In this document: piece by piece, positions 55,668 through 64,000 of the stretch
Layout: each line of letters opens with the position of its first letter
How positions within the stretch are numbered: position 1 is the stretch's first letter
NCBI GenBank assembly: GCA_001602435.1
Contig: CP012156.1
Location: forward strand, 2,735,898 to 2,799,897
Length of the DNA: 64,000 bases
Reading direction: 5' to 3'
Source: Hyphomonadaceae bacterium UKL13-1
Lineage (GTDB): Bacteria; Pseudomonadota; Alphaproteobacteria; Caulobacterales; Aquidulcibacteraceae
Translations under genes and position numbers: made by a program
Notes under the pieces: model-generated
Told to the model about the DNA's origin: nothing
What the model saw: the letters and a program-made list of their open reading frames with translations, nothing else
The model's database searches: none

Positions 55668-55769
55668 TCATTCCATACCAAACCTCCTTGTCCAGCCAAG
55701 GAAAATTACGGCAAAAACTCCAATTCCAAATGGTACAAATTTCGGGTGCCAGAGCACCTCCCACCACAC
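55668..55769 (-). CDS. Possible micro-membrane protein
   Basis: A 33-codon frame (GTG at 55769) encodes VWWEVLWHPKFVPFGIG and a hydrophobic FAVIFLGW, then a basic end RRFGME. It looks like a single-helix peptide, or the remnant of a membrane protein. No good ribosome-binding site is seen. Confidence 0.3.
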   Translation of the reverse strand: MWWEVLWHPKFVPFGIGVFAVIFLGWTRRFGME

Positions 55770-55801
55770 TTTGTTGCGGTGGCCCTGCGCGGCTGAGTGG
55801 G

Positions 55802-57109
55802 TTAGACTGCGCCATAAGAACTAAGTTGCTGCCTTAAATTTCGTCCGCCAGGGAAAGCCTGAAACCCAATAAAACGAACCTCAAGCTCATGGCTCCATGG
55901 AACACTCATCGTGACCTTAGTCAGCGGCGGGAGGGCGTGTATATCAAAAACAACCACGTTACTCGCACTGCCGGAATATTTGGCAACTAACTTCGCCTCA
56001 CCGAACGGAGGAGTGAGGTATTCAGGGGTCACCATATGCAGAACAGAGACGTCAAGATACTCCGCAGACTGATCGTCTCTAAGAACGACAGTGAGTTGCA
56101 ACCGCAAGTGCTCTTTAGTAACTAGATGAAAATTATGTCTTGTATTGCCTCCATAGTACATCCCGAGTCTTTCGAGCATTGTAACTAGCTTGGTAAAGCC
56201 ACCTATACGGAGCGGAGTGGATATTGCTTCTGCATTCTCCGGCTGTCCAAATGTCCAAACCGGCTTCTCATCCAAATCAATTGCAAGTTCAAAATCGTCG
56301 TATGCGAGGACTTCACCACCATGAGTTGGAGAGGAAATATAAGTCTCCCGTGGCAAGCAATAGATTTCACCCAGAGAGTTGTAAGCCGGCGATAAGGTGG
56401 CCGGTCGCCAAGCTACGTTCAGCACTGCTTCGGAGTCTTGGGTCATAGGCTGCACCCGCGTTCGAAAGGGCTGAATGGCCGGGTAAAGTTGACGAGCTTT
56501 GCTGATGGAAATTGGGGTCTGCTGTCCCATCGCTGCGAAATAAAACCCAGTCGTAGCATCAAAAAAACGCCATTCATCATCAATAAAAATCTCAGATGCT
56601 GTATGTGCCCCCTGATAAGGGACATTGGAGAAACCGATCCTGCGACATGGAATACCCAACTGCTTTAGAATTGTTGAAAGTAATAGGTCGCGATCACCGC
56701 AAGACGCCCAACGCTCACGCAAGATGTCCAACAAATCTCGATTGCTCTGCCCCGCCAATTCACGATCAGTTTTACGCGCGGAAAAGCCAACCGCGATGAA
56801 AGCTACGACACGCTTTACCACTTCCAATGTCGTTTCACATGGAGCGCGTAAGCTATCTATAAGCCGCTCTAGGTCTTGGACGTCTCCATTGGGCAGATAC
56901 AAAACATCAAGTTCAGCTTTGCGCTTCTCGTGATCCAAATTTGTGGGCTCAGTCCTCAATTGAGCTTCAGGGTCCTTTGACGGCATCGGCACTCCATCAG
57001 CCCGAAGGGATGTGGTGCCGTCGCGAATCTCATCCGCAGCATTTGAACTGCCAAATGCCTCGCGCTTCTCAGAAGTGAAGGCCGAAACTGGAGGGATTGA
57101 TCTTGTCAT
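55802..57109 (-). CDS. Transglutaminase-fold protein in the polysaccharide locus
   Basis: A 435-residue protein with a transglutaminase-like core. The catalytic triad appears intact: Cys137 in WASCGDRDLLL, His169 in GAHTASEIFI and Asp184 in RFFDATTG, with the family-typical GIPCRRIGF between. The C-terminal 220 residues are beta-rich and unassigned. There is no signal peptide, so it may be cytosolic. The ATG at 57109 has only a weak site; ATG at 56986 has GGAG at good spacing and would remove 41 low-complexity residues. It lies downstream of the Wzm/Wzt genes. Substrate unknown. Confidence 0.8.
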   Translation of the reverse strand: MTRSIPPVSAFTSEKREAFGSSNAADEIRDGTTSLRADGVPMPSKDPEAQLRTEPTNLDHEKRKAELDVLYLPNGDVQDLERLIDSLRAPCETTLEVVKRVVAFIAVGFSARKTDRELAGQSNRDLLDILRERWASCGDRDLLLSTILKQLGIPCRRIGFSNVPYQGAHTASEIFIDDEWRFFDATTGFYFAAMGQQTPISISKARQLYPAIQPFRTRVQPMTQDSEAVLNVAWRPATLSPAYNSLGEIYCLPRETYISSPTHGGEVLAYDDFELAIDLDEKPVWTFGQPENAEAISTPLRIGGFTKLVTMLERLGMYYGGNTRHNFHLVTKEHLRLQLTVVLRDDQSAEYLDVSVLHMVTPEYLTPPFGEAKLVAKYSGSASNVVVFDIHALPPLTKVTMSVPWSHELEVRFIGFQAFPGGRNLRQQLSSYGAV

Positions 57110-57196
57110 TATGCGCCGCTTTACTTCTGACCCGAGCCCGTTGATAGCAGCTGAGACGTGACTCGGTATTTCTAACTAGAATTAACCCCGGCCAGG

Positions 57197-57313
57197 TTAT
57201 TTCCCCTGCCCATGCCCCGAAGCTTCTGCCATTTCCTTAGGGGTTAAGTTCGCCTTTCTTTCTGGTTTATGGGTGGCGGTCAAGGCCCGCTGAGCAAAAT
57301 CGGTCGAAATGGC
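57197..57313 (-). pseudogene. Open remnant frame after wzt
   Basis: A 38-codon frame directly following an in-frame TAG reads DFAQRALTATHKPERKANLT, then PKEMAEASGHGQGK and a TAA. It looks like the C-terminus of a lost protein. No family is recognised, and chance cannot be excluded. The surrounding 224-base gap holds no other gene. Confidence 0.3.
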
Positions 57314-57333
57314 CTAAGCATAGCTTATACGCA

Positions 57334-58107
57334 TTACACCGCACGTTCCAAGTAGGCCGTTATCGCATCATCGACTGGACCGTCAAACTTAATCTCCCCC
57401 TTCTCCAGCCAAATCCCTCGGCTACAAATCTCGCTTACAAGTGACAGATTATGACTTGTAAAAACGAACAATCCAGCACTGTCGATCATCTTCGACATTC
57501 GTGCTTGAGCAACTTTCTGAAATGCCATGTCGCCTGCGGCAAAGACCTCATCAACCAGTAGAACATTACCTTCCAGAAAAGTTGCAATTGAGAATGCGAG
57601 GCGCACAACCATGCCACTAGAGTAACTCGAAACGGGCAAGTCTATGTAACTTCCAAGCCCGCTAAAAGTAATAATCTCTTCTTCCCTCGCGGCGATCTCG
57701 TCAGGGCTTAGGCCTTGTAACAATCCGCGGAACACGACGTTCTCGCGTCCCGTCGACTCCATTTCCAAGCCCACTCCGATATCAAAAACTCCTTGCACAA
57801 CACCAGTAACATCAATCGTGCCAGCAGCTGGTGGCAAGATTCCAGCAATCGTTCGCAATAGAGTAGACTTCCCGGCGCCATTGCGTCCGATGATTCCGAC
57901 GCGCTCACCAGCTTGGATTGTCAAATTGATACTTTTCAGCGCTGGAGGCGGTCTCTTCTTCTTATTTGTTCCGCTCTCTTGAACACCGAAAAGTCTCCCG
58001 AGCGTGCTGGCCATGTGGAAGTTGTGACGTGCCTCCATAGGATAAAACACGGAGACCTTTGACAAGAGCACTTGTGGGCTTGGAGCCTTAGAATATTTAT
58101 CTTGCAC
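57334..58107 (-). CDS. Polysaccharide ABC exporter, ATP-binding subunit (Wzt/KpsT-like)
   Basis: A 257-residue ATPase with Walker [13 protein letters not shown], signature [14 protein letters not shown], Walker [13 protein letters not shown] and switch FTSHNLS. The EVFAAGD wording is typical of Wzt/KpsT ATPases. The C-terminal carbohydrate-binding extension of some Wzt proteins is absent. GTG at 58107 preceded by AAGGA overlaps the permease stop by 11 bases. With the permease it should export a completed glycan across the inner membrane. Confidence 0.9.
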   Translation of the reverse strand: MQDKYSKAPSPQVLLSKVSVFYPMEARHNFHMASTLGRLFGVQESGTNKKKRPPPALKSINLTIQAGERVGIIGRNGAGKSTLLRTIAGILPPAAGTIDVTGVVQGVFDIGVGLEMESTGRENVVFRGLLQGLSPDEIAAREEEIITFSGLGSYIDLPVSSYSSGMVVRLAFSIATFLEGNVLLVDEVFAAGDMAFQKVAQARMSKMIDSAGLFVFTSHNLSLVSEICSRGIWLEKGEIKFDGPVDDAITAYLERAV

Positions 58108-58927
58108 TGAAACGGATCCTTTCACTTGTAGATAAATACAGCAACGCTGAGCTCCACAAAATGATTGCCCAAATTCCGACAACCGAGAAAGAGACCAAAT
58201 CTGGGAGCTTGCCGTAAATCAATGGAATGCGAACCAAGTCGAGGCTTTGAGAGATTGGGTTCAAGAAAGTAAAGAGCTTTAGCGCACTACTGTCAAACAA
58301 GTCTCGAGCGATAAAGACTGGTGTAAGATAATACAAAACCATCACAAAGTATGTGATGAAAGGTCTGAGCCCCTTCTTTTTGTAGCCCACAAGACCACCG
58401 ATGATCGCCAGAGGTGCGAACGTGATGGCAATCAAAGCAAAAACAACGGGAAGAACGGCCCAAGACAGTCCAAATTTGACGCCGCCACTAATTGCAGCGA
58501 CGGCTATAAGCCCTAAAATCCCATAACAAAACAAGACCGACTGAAAAATAGAATGCTGAAGCAAATAGACCACTATAGGAGTCCTTGCTTGCTTCAGAAA
58601 GGGCTGTGCATTTGTCAGTACATTGAGGCTACCACCCAACAGTCCTGCAAAATACTCAAACACGACAATACCAGAAAGTACGTAAACGATAAACTGGGCG
58701 ATGTTTCCACCACCAAAGACGTTTCCAAAAACAACGGCGAAAATTCCGGATAAGATCAGCGGATGCGCGATTATCCACAATAGGTCACCGCCTGCCCCAC
58801 GGACTTTGTCGCGCATCGATGATGATGCTAGGTGAGCAGTTAAGTGACGGTACCGCCAGAAATCTGCCCAGTAATTATCCCAGGTCCATACCGACCCGTT
58901 TAGGATGTAGTCGCCCTTTAACTTCAC
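58097..58927 (-). CDS. Polysaccharide ABC exporter, permease subunit (Wzm/KpsM-like)
   Basis: A 276-residue ABC-2 permease with six hydrophobic helices. The N-terminal cytoplasmic segment [20 protein letters not shown] and the first-helix [20 protein letters not shown] are family-like, as is [14 protein letters not shown] near the end. GTG at 58927 has AAGGAG eight bases upstream. It precedes the ATPase gene and overlaps it. Confidence 0.9.
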   Translation of the reverse strand: MKLKGDYILNGSVWTWDNYWADFWRYRHLTAHLASSSMRDKVRGAGGDLLWIIAHPLILSGIFAVVFGNVFGGGNIAQFIVYVLSGIVVFEYFAGLLGGSLNVLTNAQPFLKQARTPIVVYLLQHSIFQSVLFCYGILGLIAVAAISGGVKFGLSWAVLPVVFALIAITFAPLAIIGGLVGYKKKGLRPFITYFVMVLYYLTPVFIARDLFDSSALKLFTFLNPISQSLDLVRIPLIYGKLPDLVSFSVVGIWAIILWSSALLYLSTSERIRFSAR

Positions 58928-59135
58928 AACTGCTTCTCCTTGAGCTCTCGGCCTTCTTCCAGCTTATTCGATGACAGTTAAACACTCTGGGATGTCTTAC
59001 TCTCGCTCCAAGGAGGTTCGATAAAGCAGTTTCTGAAATTCGATAATGGCTATTCAGATAATTCTGCAGCAGATCACCAGACTATCGTAACCGTTTCGGG
59101 CTCGTGAGACTTGGATCGAACTTGATCAGCTCAAT

Positions 59136-59184
59136 GGGGTACGACAACAGAATCCCCAGATTGGATTCAGGTTGCCCGTACCCC
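59136..59184. repeat. Nested inverted repeat in the glycan locus
   Basis: GGGGTACG (59136-59143) pairs with CGTACCCC (59177-59184), and inside it GAATCC (59150-59155) pairs with GGATTC (59163-59168). It lies in a 295-base gap between the 511-residue gene and the Wzm-like gene, which holds no other gene, so it could fold in the transcript. Confidence 0.65.
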
Positions 59185-59194
59185 ATGTTCCATC

Positions 59195-59219
59195 GCCCCC
59201 CGTCAAAAAAAGGGGGGGC
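59195..59219. repeat. Poly-C/poly-G hairpin with A7 loop
   Basis: GCCCCCC (59195-59201) and GGGGGGC (59213-59219) flank GTCAAAAAAAG. The hairpin directly follows the 511-residue gene stop and may act as its terminator on the minus strand, but both homopolymer runs are prone to slippage. Confidence 0.6.
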
Positions 59220-59222
59220 AGC

Positions 59223-60758
59223 TTATCGCTTCCCCTTACTTGGACGGCGTGAAGCGTCAGACGGTTTGCCTTTTGGAGCCCCTCCTGCAATCGGTTGCTT
59301 CCCACTTTCGCTGGATGTTTTCCTGGGCGTCCTTTCCGCAATCCTTTGGGCCAAATCGGCGAGTTCGGGGCACGACCAAGGTGCTAGACGGAGAATAATT
59401 TGGTCCCCTCGATATCCGCACAGTTCAACATCATGCTGGTTTGCTACCAAAACACTGGCAGCGGCCCACAAATCTGGACTGACCACTGCTCGGAACAAGG
59501 CATGATTTAGCGATCTTAAAATAGCGTATGAATAATAATCCCAGTTCGAGGCTACATGGCCAGTCAAAAGCTCAAGATACCGAGACTTGAGTCGTGCTTC
59601 TTCTTCGGCGCTTCGAGTAATTTCTATGGCATCAACCATGATACTTGACGAGAGCTGACTTAAATCACCATTCCAGTGAAATGGAGCCGGACCATCTGGC
59701 AACAAAGCACCTTCTATAGTATCTAAATAGAAGGAAACATAAGCAGATGTAGGACGCAATCCTGCGAGTGGATTGGGCAATGCTACTCCAAACTCAAGTG
59801 CGTCAATGCTTCCTTCCGTGGCACAATCTGAGTTTATTACCAGATTCTCTGAGCTATCAAGACGTACAACCTGAATGGATGGAATGCGATCCACTTTTAT
59901 ATCGTCTGAGATAACACAACCTTTGACTAATGCTTCTTCGCGAAATTCCGCGACCGCCTGCGAACGACCATCAGTTAACTTCAAAATTGACCGAGCTTCA
60001 GAGGCAACAGTCTGGGCTTCTCCTTTCGCCATATTGGCGCGTCGCAACAACTGTCCCAGAGCTTGTCCTGCCTGTTGTTGCCTTGCTGGTGTCCATTCAT
60101 ATCGTGTCCGTACCATCGACGGGGCGTCATTTCGTGGCTGACTCAATACGGTCACCAGAACAACCTGCTCTCCGAGTGAAGTGCGGCATGCCCCACTTAC
60201 AAGCAGCTCCTGTCCGTCATGTTCGGTCAACGGAAGTCTCACAGGAGCACCCGTCACGCCCGGAACAACAGGCGAAAGAATAAATTCCGCAAGATGCTCA
60301 GCTAAAACATGGACCTCTTCAACTGCTGGCCTGTTGTTCAACGCGTTGGTTCTCTGAACTTCAACCAAAAGGAGCACAAGCTGAGAACCTATTTCCGCCA
60401 AGCATACAGTTCGCTTGCCCTCGAATACTTCCGTCAATCCCAAATTAGAGAAATAAATTCTGCCCCGTCCCCAACCGGGTATATCAACCAGCTGCTGGGA
60501 AATGATGTTCGCGATAGCCTCTTCAGGCAAATATATGACGCGCGTCAACTGAATCTGATGCCAAGAGGCAGTCCCGTCTAACACATCGCGTACGGTTACC
60601 GAACACATCAGTTTGTAAGTTTCAAAATGGTCGCCAGTCTCAACAAAGAACCGCTTGATTTCATCTGTCGGACTAGTATGGCCAATAACGAGAGGTAGAT
60701 GCAACCTGTCTTTGGTTACAATCACTTGGCCACCGCCTTCCAGTAAACGACTGATCAT
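59223..60758 (-). CDS. Unrecognised 511-residue protein in the glycan locus
   Basis: A 511-residue protein without signal peptide or membrane helices. The N-terminal half is mixed alpha/beta (VIVTKDRLHLPLVIGHTSP, then WGRGRIYFSNLGL); a helical middle follows (about residues 225-290), then a beta-rich region (about 290-380) and a helical domain. The last 35 residues are Lys/Arg/Ser/Pro-rich (TSSESGKQP to RRPSKGKR). It overlaps the preceding glycosyltransferase as ATGA, so the two are coupled. I cannot name a family. Confidence 0.7.
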   Translation of the reverse strand: MISRLLEGGGQVIVTKDRLHLPLVIGHTSPTDEIKRFFVETGDHFETYKLMCSVTVRDVLDGTASWHQIQLTRVIYLPEEAIANIISQQLVDIPGWGRGRIYFSNLGLTEVFEGKRTVCLAEIGSQLVLLLVEVQRTNALNNRPAVEEVHVLAEHLAEFILSPVVPGVTGAPVRLPLTEHDGQELLVSGACRTSLGEQVVLVTVLSQPRNDAPSMVRTRYEWTPARQQQAGQALGQLLRRANMAKGEAQTVASEARSILKLTDGRSQAVAEFREEALVKGCVISDDIKVDRIPSIQVVRLDSSENLVINSDCATEGSIDALEFGVALPNPLAGLRPTSAYVSFYLDTIEGALLPDGPAPFHWNGDLSQLSSSIMVDAIEITRSAEEEARLKSRYLELLTGHVASNWDYYSYAILRSLNHALFRAVVSPDLWAAASVLVANQHDVELCGYRGDQIILRLAPWSCPELADLAQRIAERTPRKTSSESGKQPIAGGAPKGKPSDASRRPSKGKR

Positions 60759-62320
60759 TTTGGTTCTCCAAGCGAAGAAGTGTCAACAAGGATTCTTTCG
60801 GCTTGGACAATTGGCCTTACTTTTCTTGAGCGCGGCGCAAACCGCTTTCCCGCAGCCATTTCATATAACTTCAATGCAGGTTTAACCTCATTGTCCCAAG
60901 AGAACTTTGGCCCCTTGGATATCAAAGCTTCCCTAAATCGGTCCGCGCCCCCCAAGGATTCGTCAAACATTTCTTCGATCGCCAATGCGTAGTCGATATC
61001 GGCCCTCAATGGACGCACTACACCAAACTTATTGCCCCCAACAATCTCATTGACGTAGTGCAGGTCCGAGGATCCAATCATGGGAGTTCCAGACATGATG
61101 AACTCATACATCTTATTAGGTGACGAAATGGAGGTGTTCTGATCCGTTGCCTGATATGGAAGGAACCCGCAGTCCGCTGAGCCGGCGTAAAACAAAACTT
61201 TATCCCAGTCTACAAACGGCAGGAAATGTACTCTGCCACCAATGCCAAGGTCTTCGGCCATCTCCCTAAACGATGGAACTTCAGATCCCCAAGTTAGGAA
61301 GACCATGTGGATGTCACCACGTCGGGCTTTAGCTAGACCTCGCAGCAAAAAATCAATTCTTCGACCCGTATTAACTCCGCCTTGAAACATCATAATTTTA
61401 TGATTTGCGGGAATTGGAAGACGTTCCCTAAACAAATTATAGCGCTTTTTGGCGTCAAACCCTTCGGGCACATTTGTGGCGTTTGTGCAAATTGCGTAGG
61501 GACCAGTATAGCCAAAATCACGCTCAACAATATGAGCGTGCAACTCATTCATAACAATTAGCCCATCGATATGATCCATGAGCTTACGCTCCTCTGCAAA
61601 TATCCGACGAGCGTTTTCCGGTGGAACACCGGGCTGATAAGAATAAAGTTCATGCGAGTCATAAATGACTGGAATCCCAAGATGCCTTTTTATCGTCACC
61701 GCCGCGCGTAGAGTTGGAAAATCGTTTGCCGTGACAACGTCGGGAGTCCAAGCTTCTGCGGCATGCCTGAGCACTGCGTTGTCAAATGGTGTAAGTTTCA
61801 CGCCAGATGGTGCTGTTGTCGGGTATCCAGACTGCTCGCCAGCAAAAAATTTGGGCAGCAAAATCGGAAACGCAAACACGCCAAGCAACAGGCTAGTCAG
61901 TCGCTCAAAAATGCCCAGCTGCCCACGACTTTCCAATCGCTCTCTCATTAGGTCCGGATATGCAAGAGAAAGTCGAAAGATATCTCGTTTCTTAAGCGCC
62001 AATCCCGACACCTGAGCTTTCGCTGCATCATACAATGCCTCAAATCGCAGCCGCCTTAATCGCGAGTCTCCTAGGAAAGGGTTGATGTTTGGCTGAACAT
62101 GCGGCGGAGGCGGAAACACGCCTTTCGCCAAAGGCGCATCCGCGCCAGGTGTATCTGACACAGGTATAGAGTGAATATCCGCGTTAAAGCGCTCTTCAAA
62201 CCCAATTGGTGGCTCTAGGTATAGAAGCCGGGTCTCGTGACCAAGCTTCTTTAGAGACAGAGAGAATAGGTCAATCCTGCGATCGACCAAGATGTTCTTG
62301 TCCAAAAAGAGTATTCTCAC
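60755..62320 (-). CDS. Glycosyltransferase, GT4-like
   Basis: A 521-residue GT-B enzyme. The N-terminal MRILFLDKNILVDRRID and the C-terminal nucleotide-sugar region (MMFQGGVNTGRRIDFLLRGL, then SSPNKMYEFIMSGTPMIGSS with the E-x7-E type acidic residue) are typical of family 4 enzymes. An insert of about 100 residues after the first Rossmann part is unusual. It is coupled to the 511-residue protein and probably adds a sugar to the exported glycan. Confidence 0.82.
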   Translation of the reverse strand: MRILFLDKNILVDRRIDLFSLSLKKLGHETRLLYLEPPIGFEERFNADIHSIPVSDTPGADAPLAKGVFPPPPHVQPNINPFLGDSRLRRLRFEALYDAAKAQVSGLALKKRDIFRLSLAYPDLMRERLESRGQLGIFERLTSLLLGVFAFPILLPKFFAGEQSGYPTTAPSGVKLTPFDNAVLRHAAEAWTPDVVTANDFPTLRAAVTIKRHLGIPVIYDSHELYSYQPGVPPENARRIFAEERKLMDHIDGLIVMNELHAHIVERDFGYTGPYAICTNATNVPEGFDAKKRYNLFRERLPIPANHKIMMFQGGVNTGRRIDFLLRGLAKARRGDIHMVFLTWGSEVPSFREMAEDLGIGGRVHFLPFVDWDKVLFYAGSADCGFLPYQATDQNTSISSPNKMYEFIMSGTPMIGSSDLHYVNEIVGGNKFGVVRPLRADIDYALAIEEMFDESLGGADRFREALISKGPKFSWDNEVKPALKLYEMAAGKRFAPRSRKVRPIVQAERILVDTSSLGEPK

Positions 62321-62555
62321 GATTTACCCCAGCTCTATTCATTTGTTACTTTGATTGGTCTTACAGAATACTTGTTCAACTCAGGCCCTGCGCAGAACTC
62401 GTTGAACAAAACCCAGCATGTCACTTTAGGCACCAACGTGGACTAACAAACAATCGTGTCTAATTCTACTATTTCAGGCACCAAAAACTGTGGCCCGGTT
62501 TAAGGCCCAAAGAGGAAAAGTGGTACAGGCTAAAACTTCAGCGTAAGCTTGAAAG

Positions 62556-63644
62556 TCAGCCAGCAGCTAGAAGGTGCAACACGCAATCAGCAACCCGATC
62601 GGCGGCTTTTCCACCACCAAAAAAGTCCACCGCTGGCTGTCCTGCTGGGCGAGCACGATTATATGCATCTAATATGGAATCCTTGTCGGTTTTCCCAATT
62701 TCAGCCCAGCCATTTTCGAGCATGTCATGCCACGTATCTACTCGAAATAGCATGACTACTTTGGTACCAGACCATGCGGCTTCCCTTGGAAGTCCGCCGG
62801 AATCGGTAAACACGCAAGACGCTCCTTCAATCAAGCCAAGCATATCTAGGTAGCCAACCGGATTAATAGGGCGAACTACTCCTAAGCTTCCAAACTTAGC
62901 TTTTGCCGCTTCTAAAGCCGGAAGAGTCCGAGGATGTACCGGAAAGATGACAGGCACACCTATGACTTGCAACGCCTCAAAAATCTCTACAAAACGGTCA
63001 AGCTCTGATAGATCGGTGTTTTCTGGGCGATGCAGTGTCATCAAATGGTAGTTTGTTCCCTCAACGCCTAATTCCTGACGGACTTGATGGTTCGCCTTGG
63101 AGCGGTTTAAAACAAAGCAATCGCACAGCAAGTCGCCGGTCAGCTTGGATTTTTCCGCCAGGCCTTCTTTGGCCAAATTTTCCATGGCACGTGGTATCGG
63201 TGCAAGGTTCAAATCTGCGAGATGATCTGACATAATGCGGTTCAACTCCTCTGGGCGCCGCCGGTCAAAATCCCTCAAGCCTGCCTCCACATGAATGACA
63301 GGAATGTGCAGTTTCGCCGCCGCCAGCGCACCAGCAAGAGTTGAATTTGTATCGCCGTCAACCAAAAGCGCATCAGGCCGATTCTCCAGGAGAAAGCCTT
63401 CGATAGCACCCAACATTAACCCAGTGGCTACGCCCTGACTGTGTGAACCAACGGAAAAATTTGCAACTGGATCTGGCAAACCCAAATCTCGAAAGAAAAC
63501 TGAACTCATTGAATCATCGTAATGCTGGCCGGTATGAATCAATACTTCAGTCACGCCCCGACGCTTGAAGGCGTCATGAAGAGCAGGAGCTTGCATGAAC
63601 TGAGGGCGTGTACCCAGAACTCGGACAATTGTTGGTGTTTTCAT
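62556..63644 (-). CDS. wecB: UDP-N-acetylglucosamine 2-epimerase (non-hydrolysing)
   Basis: A 362-residue enzyme that makes UDP-N-acetylmannosamine. The N-terminal RVLGTRPQFMQAPAL, active-site VDGDTNSTLAGA, HVEAGLRDFDRRRPEELNR and the UDP-binding FTDSGGLPREAA are clear. ManNAc or its uronic acid may be a constituent of the glycan; no ManNAc dehydrogenase is seen in the window. It is overlapped by the upstream deacetylase-like gene (ATGA). A 235-base gap without a gene separates it from the glycosyltransferase. Confidence 0.95.
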   Translation of the reverse strand: MKTPTIVRVLGTRPQFMQAPALHDAFKRRGVTEVLIHTGQHYDDSMSSVFFRDLGLPDPVANFSVGSHSQGVATGLMLGAIEGFLLENRPDALLVDGDTNSTLAGALAAAKLHIPVIHVEAGLRDFDRRRPEELNRIMSDHLADLNLAPIPRAMENLAKEGLAEKSKLTGDLLCDCFVLNRSKANHQVRQELGVEGTNYHLMTLHRPENTDLSELDRFVEIFEALQVIGVPVIFPVHPRTLPALEAAKAKFGSLGVVRPINPVGYLDMLGLIEGASCVFTDSGGLPREAAWSGTKVVMLFRVDTWHDMLENGWAEIGKTDKDSILDAYNRARPAGQPAVDFFGGGKAADRVADCVLHLLAAG

Positions 63645-64000
63645 CTTGCGCCCCTAGCTTCAGCAACCAGCTTATCTAGCCTTACCGCTTTGGCTTGCCT
63701 AGCTTTCATACTCTTTAGAATGTCGATCAGAAAGTTTCTCGCACCATAACCTTGATATACTTGATTTTTTAATATTGAAAAAGGTGCATCTTGAAGGTTG
63801 CGATAGCCTTTGGTTACATCTCTGCGATAACCATCATCGGGACAGTTTAAATAGATGAAAATGGGATGAACATTGAAAATTTTGAGGCCAGGCCCATTAA
63901 AAGGCACATGAGAAAGATCCCAAGGTTTATTGAGGTCAGCATGAACTCCATCCTCCCAGCAATAGCTCAACCGAGCTAAACCGTACTGATCAAACTGACC
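63641..64000 (-). CDS. Deacetylase-like (WbmS-type) protein, C-terminal fragment
   Basis: The frame is open to the window edge, so the N-terminus is missing; the visible 119 residues are the C-terminus. The segments ARLSYCWEDGVHADL and GLKIFNVHPIFIYLN match the end of polysaccharide-deacetylase-fold proteins in O-antigen loci (WbmS-like). The catalytic residues lie mostly outside the window. It overlaps wecB by four bases. Confidence 0.65.
   Translation of the reverse strand, partial: GQFDQYGLARLSYCWEDGVHADLNKPWDLSHVPFNGPGLKIFNVHPIFIYLNCPDDGYRRDVTKGYRNLQDAPFSILKNQVYQGYGARNFLIDILKSMKARQAKAVRLDKLVAEARGAR

Noticed and set aside
62321..62555. Possible tRNA-like or small RNA in the gap before wecB
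   Set aside because: TTCAACTCAGG resembles a T-loop, but no acceptor stem or anticodon arm can be folded; nothing else is seen in the gap.

Overview
This 64 kb window is chromosomal DNA of an alphaproteobacterium, most probably Caulobacterales or Hyphomonadaceae-like. The placement is an inference from content: an RcdA-type (DUF1465) CtrA-degradation factor beside a DUF1192 gene, a DUF4175/TIGR02302-type protein, zinc-ligand-free L31, a class I aldolase grouped with gap and pgk, and an odhA-odhB-lpd block. Base composition looks moderately GC-rich (by eye, high fifties per cent) up to about 54.7 kb and clearly lower beyond that. No tRNA, rRNA, CRISPR array, intact insertion sequence or prophage was seen.

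Region 1 (0-24 kb) is mostly housekeeping. After an SDR fragment, a thermonuclease-like protein, a secreted protein of unknown function and a flavin oxidoreductase come the TCA genes on the minus strand: sucD, odhA, odhB, a small membrane-protein gene and lpd. sucC lies 10.7 kb away from sucD on the same strand. Between them are a quinone oxidoreductase, DUF1192, rcdA, a hybrid histidine kinase, rpmE, a lipid-type ABC exporter, a paraoxonase-like lactonase, pdeM and a small glycosyltransferase/membrane/HTH operon.

Region 2 (24-46.7 kb) is metabolic and regulatory, mainly on the plus strand. It holds a membrane glycosyltransferase, a tandem acyl-CoA dehydrogenase pair, a FIST sensor coupled to a hybrid kinase, a large M14 peptidase, a cluster of inverted repeats, a YtrA-type GntR/ABC operon, astB, an AbgT transporter, thiE with Sel1 and DUF4175 genes, and a TetR gene with twin operators.

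Region 3 (46.7-54.4 kb) holds the glycolytic operon gap - small membrane protein - pgk - fba on the minus strand. Divergent from it are a coiled-coil protein, an SGNH hydrolase, galE and a DUF2793 protein.

Region 4 (54.7-64 kb) is a surface-polysaccharide locus of lower GC: a hexapeptide acyltransferase, a transglutaminase-fold protein, a Wzm/Wzt-type ABC exporter, an unrecognised 511-residue protein, a glycosyltransferase, a UDP-GlcNAc 2-epimerase and the end of a deacetylase-like protein. galE could supply UDP-galactose and wecB UDP-ManNAc to a glycan exported by the ABC pair. The transglutaminase and the 511-residue protein are the least explained parts and the best candidates for new biology here.
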